A stretch of 64,000 bases of DNA from Cololabis saira (Eukaryota; Chordata; Actinopteri; Beloniformes; Belonidae). Within the stretch, counting starts at the first letter, position 1. Every line of letters starts with the position of its first letter. A program made the translations under genes and the position numbers. The notes beneath the pieces were generated by a model. The model searched no databases, was not told the origin of the DNA, and saw only the letters and a list, made by a program, of their open reading frames with translations. Positions 39,801-54,100 of the stretch are shown piece by piece. The stretch spans positions 12,109,625 through 12,173,624 of the forward strand of contig NC_084599.1 of the NCBI RefSeq assembly GCF_033807715.1. The letters run 5' to 3'.

Positions 39801-41028
39801 CAAGATTTAGTGTGACTGTAGAGGCAAAATAATGTTGAATGTTGTGCATGTTTTGCCAGTTGAAGCCCCAAAGAGCTGGGAAAGCTGTCACAAGGCTCCT
39901 GTGTGACAATGAAAGATTTGATTGTCACCCCTTTACAGCCAGACAGGCACTGTCCTATTTTTAGTCAACCAACTCTGCTTTCTAATGGGTCCTCTGCTTG
40001 TCTCACCTCTCCTCCTTTTCCCAGCCCCCTCCTCCTCCCGTCCTTGTGATTCGCACATGATTCATTAACAGCTTCTTGTATATTTGTTGTATTTTTAGCC
40101 TCGGCCCATTCGCTGTTTTCATTTTTGTCTCCATTTGAGCAAAATATTTTCCCTCCTGCCTGTGGTATTGTTGGCCTGTGTTAGTGAGATTGCTGTAATC
40201 AGCAGGTCACATATTTTTATCACGAGTGTTCGTGACACTGTGTCACTTTGTGACCTGCAAAACAGGTCACATGTGACTGTTTCATTACAGGTGGCTTTGA
40301 TTGCTTATGTGGAGGTAGTCGGTTGATTTATATAATCACGACTTTTACTTTTTGTCTGGGCACAGTGGCTTAAAGGCTGTCCAAATAACTGGCCCACTAG
40401 ATAACGGAGGAACAGACTGGGCGGTCTCGAGGGGCTTCGCGGTTTTGCAGCCAGAGCTCAGTCTAAGTAGAACATTGTTTGCTGGTATGAAATGGTATTC
40501 AGATGAAGCTGAGCGTACAAAATGCAGTTTGATGTAGTTTCAAGTTGTCATCGGAGAGTATCTGCTGCTCTCTCATTTAATTATTTTTTCATCTGGAAAC
40601 TGGACCATGTTTCTTTTAGAATTGTTTATGTTACAATGCAAAGAAGAAAATGAGCCTCACTTTATTCTTCAAACTTCATTTGTTGCACTTATGGAGATCA
40701 CAAGGGTTTGCTGAGTTGAACTAAATTAAAAAAAAAAAAAAAAAAACTTTCTTACTGTATTGTTGAATAAATGTTTAATTTGCAAAGGATTGTCTTAAAA
40801 TCACAGAACTGCTCTTGAGCTGAAGGCGACCTTATTTGTACCCCAGAAACTGTATGTTTGCACTTATCAACACTAATGCTAGATCAACAAAAACTTAAAT
40901 ATAACAACTTCACAATAAAGAAGGTACAATTTTTAGTGCATTGTATTGTTCTTATTTGCAGTGCTAAGAAGTGTGCAGCAAAATATTAAACATCCAAAAC
41001 ACGCATTAAAATATATATATATATATAT

Positions 41029-41091
<63 letters not shown>

Positions 41092-44000
41092 TGTGTGTGT
41101 GTATATGCATAGTATAGTATAATTGTAGCCGGTATATTGACACAATTAAAAGCGTGTTTTTAAGTTTCCTTAAGTAAGGTTAAAAAAAACTGTATTTCCA
41201 AATGAGGATTAAAAAGTCATAAAGTTGTTATCCAGTAACAAGTGATCAATTGTCCAATCTTTACTTTTAAAACCACATAAATGATGAATTACACAGAGCT
41301 ATATTTGTAACCAGATTGTGCATTCCTGATAAAATAAACGTACCGGATGGTTTAACAAGTGTGTACGAACAGCCAGATAGAGTTCCCACCATGTATTTAT
41401 ACCATATTGGATTATTGAATTGCAAATGATCAGCTCATACAGTGACATTGAGGGAAAGCTTGTGACATCAAGGAACTCTGAGGAACATTCTCCTCCGACA
41501 GGTGGAAATGGTTTTATGAACTTGGACATGCCTACTGCATATTCTGAATTGATTTTCATTTTCTTCTCGCAAAGTGTATTTCCAGTGACTGCAAAAGAAA
41601 AACAAAAACTGTTCACCTTTTACTTGGCAAAGCTTTAGATGTAGGGGTTACCTCACTCTTTGAGGAAACTCTGGTAATTGTGCCTCTTTAATTCTTTTAG
41701 ACCCAATAGCAGCGTTTGACACAGTGGATCACACTGTTCTCTTGTCACGTCTTGAGCACTGTGTAGGCCTTAAAGGCACAGCCTTGGACTGGTTTAAATC
41801 TTACCTCGCACATAGATCCTTCTGTGTGCAGTTGGGGCAGTTTTCCTCTTCGGTGGCCCCTCTGACCTGTGGAGTCCCTCAGGGGTCAGTCCCTACTGAG
41901 GGTCCTCTACTGTTCTCCCTGGGTTGATATTTAGGAAGCATCATATTCCTTTTTCTTGCTTAGTAGTCGGTGTCCAGGTTTACTTGCCATTAAAGGTCCC
42001 TTCTAAGGAATCTCTTCATGCTGTGTTTAATTGCATGAGGGATATTAAGACATGGATGGACTTACATTTCTTAAATGAAAGCAAAACTGAGATTGTCCTA
42101 ATTGTTTGCCCTAACATGGTCCAGGTTCTTACCAGCTCCTTTGGCCCACTAGTACCTTTATATACGATCACAGGCTAAGATGCCTGGTGTTATTATCGAT
42201 GGGGCATTTAAATTAGAGAAAGAGATCAGTTCAGTGGCCAAGACTAGCTTCTTTCAGCTTCGGCTTGTAGCCAAAGTCAAATCCCATCTTAGAAGGGCTG
42301 ATCCTGTAAAAGTTATCCATCCCTTTATCACATTGCGCTTGGACGTCTGCATTGGCCAGTCTGAACTCAACTGTGTGCCGCTTGTTCAGAATGCAGCAGC
42401 TCGTCTCCTAACTGGGACAAAGAAATGCCAGCACATAACGGCGGTGCTTTTCTCACTTCCCTGGCTTCCGGTTAGATTCAGGATCCATTTATTTGTTTTT
42501 AAGTCTTTGAATGGGCTAGCCCCAGATTATTTATCTGACCTTGTTAAGGTGCACCAACCCTCCAGAGCCCTTAGGTCAGCTGACCAGATGGTCCTGGACG
42601 TTCCTTGATCCCTCATGAAGACCAGAGGAGATTGAGCTTTTGCAGTTGTGGCTCCCACGCTCTGGAACACATCGCCCCTTTCTGTGTGGTCGGCATTGTA
42701 AAGCACTTTGGTTGGCCATAGGCTTTTATATGTGCTATATGAATAAAGCTGACATTGACATCAAGTAAGACAGCTATTCAACATGCAGCAATAGTAAACA
42801 TGATTTCTTTCTTCTTTTATTTTGTATGTTTCTTTGGTCTTTGTTTAAATGTTTTAGCGGGAAGAGCACACCTACCCCAAACTTGACTTTACCCAGGAGG
42901 AGCTTCAGGAGCGTTTTAAACGTCAGCTCAGCGTGGAGCAGGCTTGCACTGTGACCATCGACTCTGTGGAGGCCGCCAAGCCCGTCACAGAAAACATGAT
43001 CAAAATGGTAAATAAAAGCACCCACTCCATATCTCTTCATCCTTAGATCAGCCTCATTAGTAGCTACTGAAAACGTTCATCCTAAGTTAGGTGTTGGCTT
43101 TAAGCCAACAGATTCCACCCTTTGTGTTTGAGATAAAAGAGTGTCTGATCAGAAATAGTTATATTAGCACTTTATTATATCCTACATACAGTATCTTTAT
43201 TTTCTTTTTTCTCCTTCTGATGTGGAGTTTCAAATGAAATGCAGTCGGGCTTGAGTTCATATTCATGTGCTAAATGTTCTTTTCAACTCTGGCATTTCCA
43301 GCCAGTCCTGGCTCCGCTGCCTCTGCAGATGGGTATGTGGGAAGCGAGCAGGCCGCGAGTCCCTGGTGGTCAAGAAGCATTTACAGACACCCAGAGCAGA
43401 ATAATAATGTATTGTTATGGAGATCTCTTGGGAGAGTGCCATCATATCTCCATCGATGATCCAAGCCGAGTCTCTGCTTCACTCAAACTATTGTAACTGA
43501 GACTGAAGAAAGAATATCAACACATCTTTCATGTATTAAAAATCTCCAGTATGGGTTAGCCTGACTTATATACAGTATGTATTCCCACAAGGAAAGTGTA
43601 CAAAAATGTGATTTTGATGTTAAACTACAAATGAAAAAAAAAAAAAAAAAATGAAAACCTGACTGAAAGATACTGAAGGTTCTTCTCACACTCACTCATT
43701 ACTCTACTCTACTGCTCACTATAGTGAATTTATTTAGTGAAAATTATGAGGGCGTTATACATTTATACACTTATTGATGTATGATTTCATTAACTTTATT
43801 CAGAACAAGACAAACAGACCCACGAAATCAAGCTGAACATAGGTTAAAGACTGTGGGTTTTGTATGTATTAGAATTAGCATGACGTTTGTTTTTTATTTA
43901 TTGATTTTTTTTTTTGTGTTCCTGCAATGAGAAAGATACCTCACTCTACTGGGTCTGTACTGGGAATACCTGTAGTTGCTGGTGGGTTTGAGAAGCACCT

Positions 44001-45098
44001 GAATATGTAGAGAAAAGGACCAAGTTGGAGAAAAAAAAACAAGACGACCAGTCTCAGGTATCACTGGAATATGTACTTTGAAGAACAATTAATCATTGAT
44101 AAAACTGAGGATTAAAAGGTTTCTCCTTCTTGTTTTAGAGCTACATGAATTTAGTCTTTGGCCCAGTTTTTGCTTTGTTTTCTCAGGGAAAGGGAAAGGC
44201 AGTTTTTTTTCCTCCTCATTTGGAAGTTATAACACCAAACAAGCTCAAATCTTTAAATAATATTCATGGCCATGTCACACAATGACTTTATGTCCACTGA
44301 GAGCAGACTCTATCCACTGCCTGGGAGTCTTAATGGGCTTCCATTCGGACACTTGGACGGCGCAGTGACTGATAGCGACTGCAGGATTGTTCGTTTTATT
44401 TCAGCCGTTTCATCCTTTATTCAATGCCCGCAGTCAGAGATGAGATGGATGACTTCCAATGTGTCGTCTTTCAGAGGAAGCTACTGGCAGAGCAGCGGGC
44501 ACAATGGAAGAAGATCCTCCTCCCGGCCCTGAGGGAGAGCAAGATGATCCTGGCCACCACTAGCAAGAGGGACTACAGGCTTAACCTTTATCCCTATCTC
44601 TGTCTGCTGGAGGATGGGGAGTACGTTGACATTATGATACAGGTAATACAAGCCGGCCAGAATAGCCTGGTGTCCCACAAAATGTCAAAAGTCTACGATG
44701 TAACAGAGACGTAAGGCCGTTGAAACAAAGGTATCTGATTCCTCATGTTATAATTACTGTATTAAGTATGTATATATTAGGGCTGTGCGATTAATCGATT
44801 TTAAATCTAAATCGGATTTATTAATAATCTTTATTAATAAATCCGATGTTAAAAAAAGGAAAATCGATTTTCCTTTTTTGCAGCTGGCTGCATTACAGAC
44901 AGAGCTCGTCTAGTCATCTTTGTTTGGTCAAGTATCTTTATACAGTATCTTTCAATTGCACTTCATTCCCAATAGGGAAATGTGTTTGCTATTTTTCTTT
45001 AGAAATAAAGATAAAATATAAAAAAATATAAAATCGAAAATCGGGTTTCAAGAGAAAAAAATTGGGATTTTATTTTTGTCCAAAATCGCCCAGCCCTA

Positions 45099-45138
<40 letters not shown>

Positions 45139-48100
45139 CGTATTTTCACGACCATACGGCGCACCGTGTGGAAAGGCGCACCCTCAGTTTTGTGTGTAAT
45201 TTTTGGTTTTAAAACACACATACGGCACACCGACCCAAAAGGCACCGTCTACAGAGACGGAGCTGCACACACACGCGCTGCAAAACACACACGCGCTAAA
45301 AATAGAGCGGAAGCAAAACTTAGTTTGATATTTTATTTCACTTTTCACATCAATCAAACCCTTCAAAGGTTCATATTCTGTTTCTGCATTAAAGAATTAA
45401 AAAAAACACCGGGTCGCTGCACATAAACCTGTCTCAGGGTTGTATCCGACAGGAGCTCCGCTCCGCTAATTCAGCTGCGCCAGTCCGAATTTCCAGACCT
45501 GTCTCAGCCACTTGATCATCTCTTCATCCAGCCCCCCCTTTTCATTCGTCCTTATAATGACTCCGGCTGGAAACGTCTTAAGCAAAGTTTTTCTTTTAAA
45601 AATCCCCATACAGTTTCTGTCCATCAGCGCGGCAGGCAAGCACCACATAAATAAGTATGTGTGTGTTTCGCGCCGCGAACACACACGCAGATGTCGGAGA
45701 TCCGGTACCGGGTTTGTAACCGACAGATTTGGCTGGAAATCTCGGAGGGTGAAGCTGATCCGACCTGAGACATACCCCAGAAATCTCTGCTCGCAAAGCG
45801 GCCAGGAACCAGGTCGATCGGACCCCGCTTGGGGAACCAGGAAGTCGGGAGGAGCAGCGCGCATCACCGCGGCTTTAACCGGGGAATGTGGACGGTTCCG
45901 ACCGGCCGGGACCGGAGGAGCCCACATGGACTGGTAGAAGGGGCTTCCGGGGAAAGAGCACCGGCATTTGAGCCGGATCTGCCCCGGGGATGCGGCGATT
46001 GGACCCGCAACCCCACGGCAGGTGCATCCTCGGTTCCGACATGCAAAACGCACGCGCTGCAGAACACGCACACACAAGTGTGCTTATTTAAATAGAGCGG
46101 GAGCAAAACTTAGTTTGATTGTATTTTATTTCACTTTACACATCAAGCAAATCCTTAAAAGTTTTCATCTTCTGTTTCGCATTAAACAGCTCAGTGGATG
46201 GTCTCATTCACGTCCGCAACTCAAGCCTTCACCCGCCCCTTCTCTTTTTACCGTTCTCATGGTGGCCGGCCTTACATTACCGTAATTCAGGTAATAAACA
46301 CGGCGCACCATTTCATAAGGCGCCCGGCACATTTTAAAAAAAAAAATAATAATTTATGTGCGCCTTATGGTCGCGAAAATACGGTATGTATATTATTATG
46401 TTAAAAATGTTACTACAGTATATTGTAGTCATGGGGATCACTGTCCTGTTTTGTGTTCTCAACCTTGCTTTCATGTTATTTGACACAACCTTCTGGGAAA
46501 CCACAAATCAGGTGGAAGGGAGTGACAACATCTGGCAAAGCATCAGACTTTGGCAGCAAGGCAGAACATGCTTTAATCAGATACCTTTGCTTTCAACAGT
46601 CACTGTTAATTTTAACAGAGACATTCTCAAAATAAACCAGCAATGATAAAAGGGTTTTTTTTTATTTTCATTTGATCAAATCAAAGTCTTCATCCCTTGT
46701 TTATTGTTTATTCTAATTGCTGTATATGTTATTCTGTTGTCTTTTTTCTCTTCAACTGTGCTGTACTCTTCTCCAGAGTGTTGCCAGCATGCCTCCAAGT
46801 GGAGAGGCCCTGAAGTTTTTAGCGAGAGACCTGGGGAACAGAGTCTTCACCAAGTACTCGGTGCGACAGAAGTACCAGAATGAAACGGTGAAAAAGATTG
46901 AAAGCGTTTATAATGCTTACACAGACCTGCTGGCCAAAAACAATAAGGTAAAAAGAACTCTAAAATATTACTAGAAATTTAAATTTGCCATGGTTCCTGA
47001 AAGTTGGTAACACTTTTTTTTGAATGGACAAAGGATTACCGGTAGTTGTTCATTAGAATCTGGATTTGTAAATTCAAGTCAATGTTGTTGTTTTTTTAAA
47101 GATCAGGGATCTGGTAAAGTTTGTGGAATTAGCGTCAAAGCACAAAAAACCCCAACATTTCTGCTGAACTCACTAGCAGAGTTGCTGATGGTCGTTAGGC
47201 TGGAAACATTACAGAGTGAATAATGAAACGGTTTGGACTCCATCAGTACACAGATTGTGATCAAATGTATGGAGTTCATGAGCATTGTTGCCCTCATGAA
47301 GAATGGTCACCCCACACAGATCACTCCAATAACAAACCATGCGATAGTTCTCAAAGTCCTCAAGAAACCCAGTTATAAAGCAACTAAAACCCATTCTGAT
47401 TATGGTTAATGTTCAGGAAAAGACTACAAATCATCAAATTGGAAGACTTTTGTGAAAAGATGAGAATCTCTTTGATCATGTTTATGCAGAAACATCTAAG
47501 TTGCATGGCAATGCCAGAAATTAGACTGAAAGATTAATCAAGTTATGCATTTTTATTTATCTGAATGTTTAAAGCCAAAGTGTTGGTGGATGTATGTTAA
47601 TGGCTGAATAATGAGCTTTGTTTTGCTCTTGTTCTCCATTCAAGGACATGGGTCGAGTTTCTTTAATGGGATTTTATAGCATGTATCATTGATTCGCTGT
47701 TTTGATGTCTCCAGTACACTTTTGGGAACGCCAGTACGATCAAGGTTATAATGAACGAGAGCTTGTTAATCTCCAGCTGCTGGTTAGTTAAGGTTTTTGA
47801 GGTGTTTTAAATTCAGCCTTTGAAGTGATACCAAGTATAATGTGTTTAGATTCTCATCTACTTATGTGAGCTTTCTCTTTATGTTTACATTTTCATGGGT
47901 CAGTTGTCAAGCTAAACATCACAATATTTGATAAAACTGCTTGTCATTAATTTAATTGTTCTTGGCTTTTAAATATAACACATTTTAAAGGACACATTTA
48001 AAAAAAAAAAAATGTGTTGTTTGAGCACACTTTTTGGTATAAATTACATAACACAATATTCTCCCTTAGTTTTGAGCAGCTTTAGTGTGAAATTATGCCC

Positions 48101-51100
48101 TTCAATGAGCCGCTCAGATTTGCAGATTTTATGACATCACAGACATCACATCTTTACTCCCCATTTATCCTCCTCCCACTTCACACCTTGCTGTATTCAC
48201 TGTTTCTCAGAAGTTGGACGCATAAAGCGGTAACACTTAGGCCACATTTACAAAAACGAATATTTCCCCATCTAGGTTTTGAAAAATACCATCATTTACA
48301 CGAACCCACATAAATACGCTGGTAAGGTGCTATGAGCAGCCAAACCTGCAGGGGGCAGAGTAACGAGAAGCATAAAATCATGCTAGCCATCAGAGTCCTG
48401 GAAAAAAACATCAACAAATGACACGTGTAACTTCCAGTTACTTCCAAAATGGAACGAGAGTCTTTCGTTTGGAGTGACAGAGAAGTGGAGTTACTTTTAA
48501 GTGTGACTTTAGAATATAAAACAGGTAAAATACAAGAAAATATTGACCGTGGCCAAACAAATTGTAAACACAGGTCGCACACATGACGCTGGTGACGTTT
48601 CTGTCACATAATGTGACGTTCTGAAGCCTAAATGTCCGTTTCCCTCCGTTTACAAGCAAACGTGAAGACGGAGTTCTCGCAAATCTCCACTTTGGCCGGA
48701 CTTTTCAGAAATGATCGTTTTTGGTGACTTTGAACTTTGTTTTTGTGTAAACGAACGGCCAAAACGCATGAAAACACCACCGTTTTTGCTACGTGTAAAC
48801 GGGGCCTTATTTCAAAAGATGCACACCCCACAGAGGAGAGGGTGGAACCAAGTTGGGTGACAGGATCCACCCCCTAATGCCAGCTACTATGAACAGAGCT
48901 TTATAAACATGTTGAAAAGGGAACTTTTGATAAAAATATGTCAGAGATTCAATTAAGATCCAGGGCATTGTGTCAATTTTAAAAACAAAAACTAAAAAAC
49001 ATACCTTATTTTAAAGTACAACAATTAAAAGTAAAAAGTTGTAGTTTAATGGTGTAATGTTGTCCTCCAGGTGTATAAAAGCCTTCCCAGAGAGCAGTGG
49101 CATAAACTGGAGACTGAGCAGAGTTCGGGACCCACGCTACAAGGAAGCAAGACAAGCTGGCCATACACCGTGACTCTGGACCTGGGCATTTTCATGGTGG
49201 ATCTTATGGTGAAGAACCTCAAAATTAACAGCGACATCCTGAACCCGGCCAACGACAGGAAGCTCATCCCCATCCTCTACCACATGTACACCTTTCGCAG
49301 CACCCGCCAGGTAGAGTTGATGAGGTTTTCCAGTGACCATCACACAAGGATGTTGTAGAAGCAAGTGACTAGACAAACTAAAGTTCGGGACCTGGTGAAG
49401 ATTAAGGCGGTTTTCTTGGTTGTTTGGGTCCTTTGGCCTTTCAGATAAAACCATTCAGATCCAGTTGTGACAGAATTTGAACGCCTTTCATGGGTAGGTA
49501 ACAGGATTTCTGTGTATTAACCCTGGCCAGAAAAAGATCCTTTCAACTTAGATTTTTGTAGGAAAAAAATGGTGAAGGACTGTAGATCAAGGGATCTCCT
49601 GCAGACATGGGAACAGGGAAAAGGGAACAATGATGAACAGAACTGCTTATTTTGAGGGCAATTAATTGGTAAAGGCAGTTGATACTCAGCATGACATATT
49701 GATGATAATACATTATTAGTATACTTAAGTAGTAGAGCATGCAAAGATTGAGAAAAGCTGACCTCATACAGTATAATTATATATTTAAAAAAAAAAAACT
49801 CCCTTGAACACTTTACATTAATTTTGGTCACAAAGATTGTTCTAAAGCCTGTTATATCCAGTGTGAAGCCCCAGAGTGTGATTTATGAAAACCATTCTCT
49901 CTGCGGTATGAATTGGCAGCGGTAACACTCGAGTCAGATGAATAGGTTCTGGCCTAATCGCTTTTTTAGTGTCCCTTTAATTGGCTCGCCGATTAGCAGC
50001 CGTGGGAGCCTGCAGGAGGGTGAGGTGAGCACGTTGGCGGACAGAAAGAAAGGGTAGATTGTGAATTTTAACAACTTTAATGTAGCCTGAGAGTGGAGCG
50101 TATTGAAGCAGAATTGCATTTTTTTTGTGTAATTTTCTCTTTTACTTTGTCTAACTTTTCCTTCCCATTTTTTCCAAGCCTTCTTCTGTCGGGGTTAGCC
50201 CATCAGGGGGGATCCTAATGATTTTACAGCACAGTATGAAAGTCTGACTCATTGGAGCAGCGCTGATGTGTCTCTGTCAGATTACTGTCAACAAACGATG
50301 GTCTTCATGAACAGGTCCACATGCTCAACGTGTGTTGTGTTAAAAAAAAATGCCTTTTTTTTCACAATTAGTTTGAAAAACAATATGGCACTGTTTAGAT
50401 TTTTATTAAAGGTTTTCCAGCTATCCTTTCTGTATGTATATTTATAAAAAGGTCATAATTACTGATGCAAAAACTCAGAAGTTATGATTTGAATATACGG
50501 AAAATGCAGTTGTATACCACGTTTTCTTTCATTTACAAGTGTTTATTTTGCAATGCTTTTCTTTTTTATTTCCCTATTTTCTGTGCTTTCATCTGTCAGT
50601 TTTTAATGTACAAATTGAAAGTGCATATCAAACTGGTGTAACAGAAACAAAACTTGAAGTTTTTATTGAGTTATCTAGCTATATTTTTCACGATTTTTTT
50701 ACCCTCCAGGTCGGCTTCATCAAGCCCCACCCCATCCTGACTCAGATGCAGCAGGAAGCCACGGAGACCACGCTGACCTTCGACTCCTTCGTGATGCCGA
50801 TGCTGTGCCCGCCGGTGCCCTGGACCTCCGTCAAGTTTGGAGCTTACCTGCTAACACCGACCAAACTGATGCGAGCGGTGGACGGGGCCACCCAGCACGA
50901 GCAGCTGCTGGAGAAATGCCAGCATCTTCAGCCAGTCTTTGACTCTCTCAACCAGTTAGGCAACTGTGCTTGGAGGATTAATAAGCCAGTCTTGGATATT
51001 ATTATCTCAATATTTAATGATCGGGGCAGTGATAAGCTGGACATCCCTCCACCTATGTCAGAAGCCCCCAAAATACCGCACTTCAATGCCCACGACCCCG

Positions 51101-54100
51101 CTTACACAGCGAGCGAGAAGGCCCACATCAGAAGAGAGGTGATCAATGCCAAAAAGAAGTCCAGTGAGATGCACAGCTTACGTATGGACGCACTCTATAA
51201 GATCTCCATCGCTCATCACATGCGGGATGAGATCTTCTGGTTCCCCCACAGCATGGACTTCAGGGGACGAACCTACCCGTGTCCCCCATACTTTAATCAC
51301 CTAGGAAGTGATGTCACAAGGGCAATGCTTGTGTTTGCGGAGGGGAAGCCCCTCGGCCCCAAGGGCCTGGACTGGCTCAAAATCCATTTAGTCAATCTGA
51401 CGGGGTTAAAGAAGAGGAGCTCGCTACAGGGACGGCTGGAGTACGCCGACACCATTATGGAGGACATACTGGACTCTGCAGACAACCCTTTCAATGTTAG
51501 TCTTTAAAACATTCTGTGTTGCAAGTTCCAGTAACTTTCAATTGCTGAAACTTGAAAATAATAGTATAGTGCAACATGTCACTGTCCTGCACTTGATGAG
51601 TGGTTTGTTTCAAGAATGTGAATATCGGATTATCAAAGCAAGAAGTGGCCATGTTTTACTGGAAATGTTTATGTAAGCAGGATAATAATGTAATAATAAT
51701 GTGCTCATGTTTGTTTTTCTCAGGGTAAGAAGTGGTGGACGGATGCAGACGAGCCGTGGCAGACGCTGGCCTGCTGCATGGAGATAGCCAGAGCAACGAG
51801 GTCACCCGATCCAGCACAATTCATCTCTCAATTTCCTGTTCACCAGGTAACGGAAAACATGGTAGCTGTATGGAAATCTGCTGTCAATGTACTAATAATA
51901 TGCTTCAGCTGGAAAGCTGAATTCATCTTTATCGCAAATGAAAATTACAGCACAATAAACTCTGTAGATGCCATCACAATGTGTCTTTATAGCCTAAAAC
52001 AAATAGTGTGCTTTTTTATGCTGATTTAGAGAAAGAAAAAAGCTGAAAAGGGAAAACCCCTGCCATAAATCCATTTCCCTTATCTGGCAGACTTCTTGAC
52101 ATAACCTGGTCTAGGATATGACTTTCATGCCCTTACGATTTCTTAAACAGATTAAAGTAACACAATATTAATTTAAATTAGTATCAGCGTTTGAGACACA
52201 CACTTGCCTTGTAATCTTAAATGTAATCCTGCTGAGATTTAACTCAGTCAATTATGTCAAGGAACCCAAACGTTATTTAAATTAGTTATGGCAAAATACA
52301 GCAATAATGGTACAGAAAGTCATTTTCTGATATTTGGTCATCTTGCACCACACTTGAACACGTGAATTTTTTCTCCACCTCTATGACAGGACGGCTCCTG
52401 TAATGGTCTCCAGCACTATGCTGCTCTAGGCAGAGATGTTATCGGCGCCACGTCAGTCAACCTGATGCCCTGCGACATGCCCCAGGATGTGTACAGTGGA
52501 GTTGCACAGCAGGTGAGCACCAGAGGACTTCGTTTTTTTTTCTTGAACAGCAAAAAGTTGCTCTTAGACTATAGATTTGTGATAAATTTCAGCTGCAAGA
52601 GATGCTTCACAGATCGCATGATGTGTGACAAGGCTGAGCATTTAGAATATATTTAAAGTTTATTTGTCTAAGATTTGCATTTAAAAGCTCTTAACCTTTT
52701 ATGCTGTGTACTAGGGCTGGGCGATATATCGATATTTTAATATATATCGATATATTTTCAAACGCGATATGGGACGAGACAATATCGTTTATATCGATTT
52801 AAATTTATAATTTATTTTTTTTATGATTTTGATATAGCTTATTTTGTGACAAATTGACTTGAATGTGTTATTTGAGATTTGCACAAATGTTTTGTTATTT
52901 GCACAACTGTCAACCTCAGTGGAAAAGTCTGCCTGTTACTTTCTACATTGTATTAATTGCACAGTGTAATTTAATTTAATTGTTATGCAGGAAAGGGATA
53001 TTTGTTTTATTTTATTCAAGAAGCATTTTTATTCTATATATGCAGGCAGTTTATTTTTATTTCCTTTGTTTTATACATTTTGATATTGTGCAGACCTCTG
53101 TTAATAAAGGAACCTGTGTGACATTTGGCACGAGGCTTTGTATTAAAACTGACAGTTTTTTTAAGAGTTTGCCTCAGAAAAAAATGAAGCTAACAGAGAT
53201 GCTATGCTATAATGCTTTGGGGGAAACCCCAATTATGGCACAGAAAAAATATCGAGATATATCGAGTATCGTCATTCAGCTAGAAAATATCGAGATATGA
53301 CTTTTGGTCCATATCGCCCAGCCCTACTGTGTACCAAAGTGCAGCAAATATATTATATTCAAGCAATCAAAGGGTAAGTGTGCATACAATACATGAAATG
53401 ATCCAGCTCCAAAAATGGTAAAGTTTGATGTTGTGACATTTAGGAACAAGAGGACCTGAAGTGAGTCGAGGCCAGTGACTGACTACAGTGCTTGGTGTAG
53501 TTGTCAAAGTGCTGCAGCTCTATCTTGCTGTGGTTTGCTTCCCTCTGGGCATTGCAGTTATTATTAGATGACACTGTAGATGATGAAGCTATCCGAGTAG
53601 CTATCCGAGTAAATAAATACTGTTTTCTTAGTAGCTCTGGCTTTTCTATCCGAGAATAAAACTACAGATGAAGCCTTCAGCTTATATCTGCTTGATTTCA
53701 AATCTTATCAGCGCCCAAATACATGGGGATGTGCTACTTTTCTCATTGGTCACAGACAATGTAACATTTGATGGCATCTCCTTGGACTGAAGAAGGGTTT
53801 TGAAGATAATAGACGAGTAAATGACTGATTTGGATTCACATTTATTCATCTGCAACCACGTCTCCGTCTCTATAGGTGGAGGAGTTGCGGGCTCGGGATG
53901 CAGGGAAGGACCTGAAGATCGCCCAGGCGCTGGCCGGCTTCATCAGCAGGAAGGTGGTCAAACAGACGGTGATGACCGTCGTGTACGGGGTCACGCGCTA
54001 CGGAGGACGCCTGCAGATAGAAAAAAGGCTGAAGGAGATTGATGAGTTTCCCAAGGTACAGTAGCTCTAAAAGGTGCCGGCGACCGAGGGGGTTCCCTCA

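Larger units (their letters stand above)
39494..42857. other. polrmt intron 5
   Basis: Holds an (ATAG)n microsatellite and a decayed L2-like LINE (about 41665-42761). The remaining 39494-41000 shows nothing beyond A-runs. Confidence 0.75.
44643..46776. other. polrmt intron 7
   Basis: Almost filled by two adjacent transposons, a hAT-type MITE (44778-45098) and a pogo-like element (45137-46385), with an (AT)n run between them. Confidence 0.85.
46948..49070. other. polrmt intron 8
   Basis: Contains an inverted-repeat element at about 48238-48808 and a CTCF-like motif within it. The rest is AT-rich with nothing recognised. Confidence 0.7.

Noticed and set aside
45466..46077. 203-codon minus-strand frame as a host gene
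   Set aside because: It sits inside an inverted-repeat transposon and contains only a transposase-like fragment.
52980..53300. 106-codon frame repeated at 59599-59898 as a gene pair
   Set aside because: Both are inside MITEs with clear target duplications. The shared frame reflects a shared element, not a protein family.
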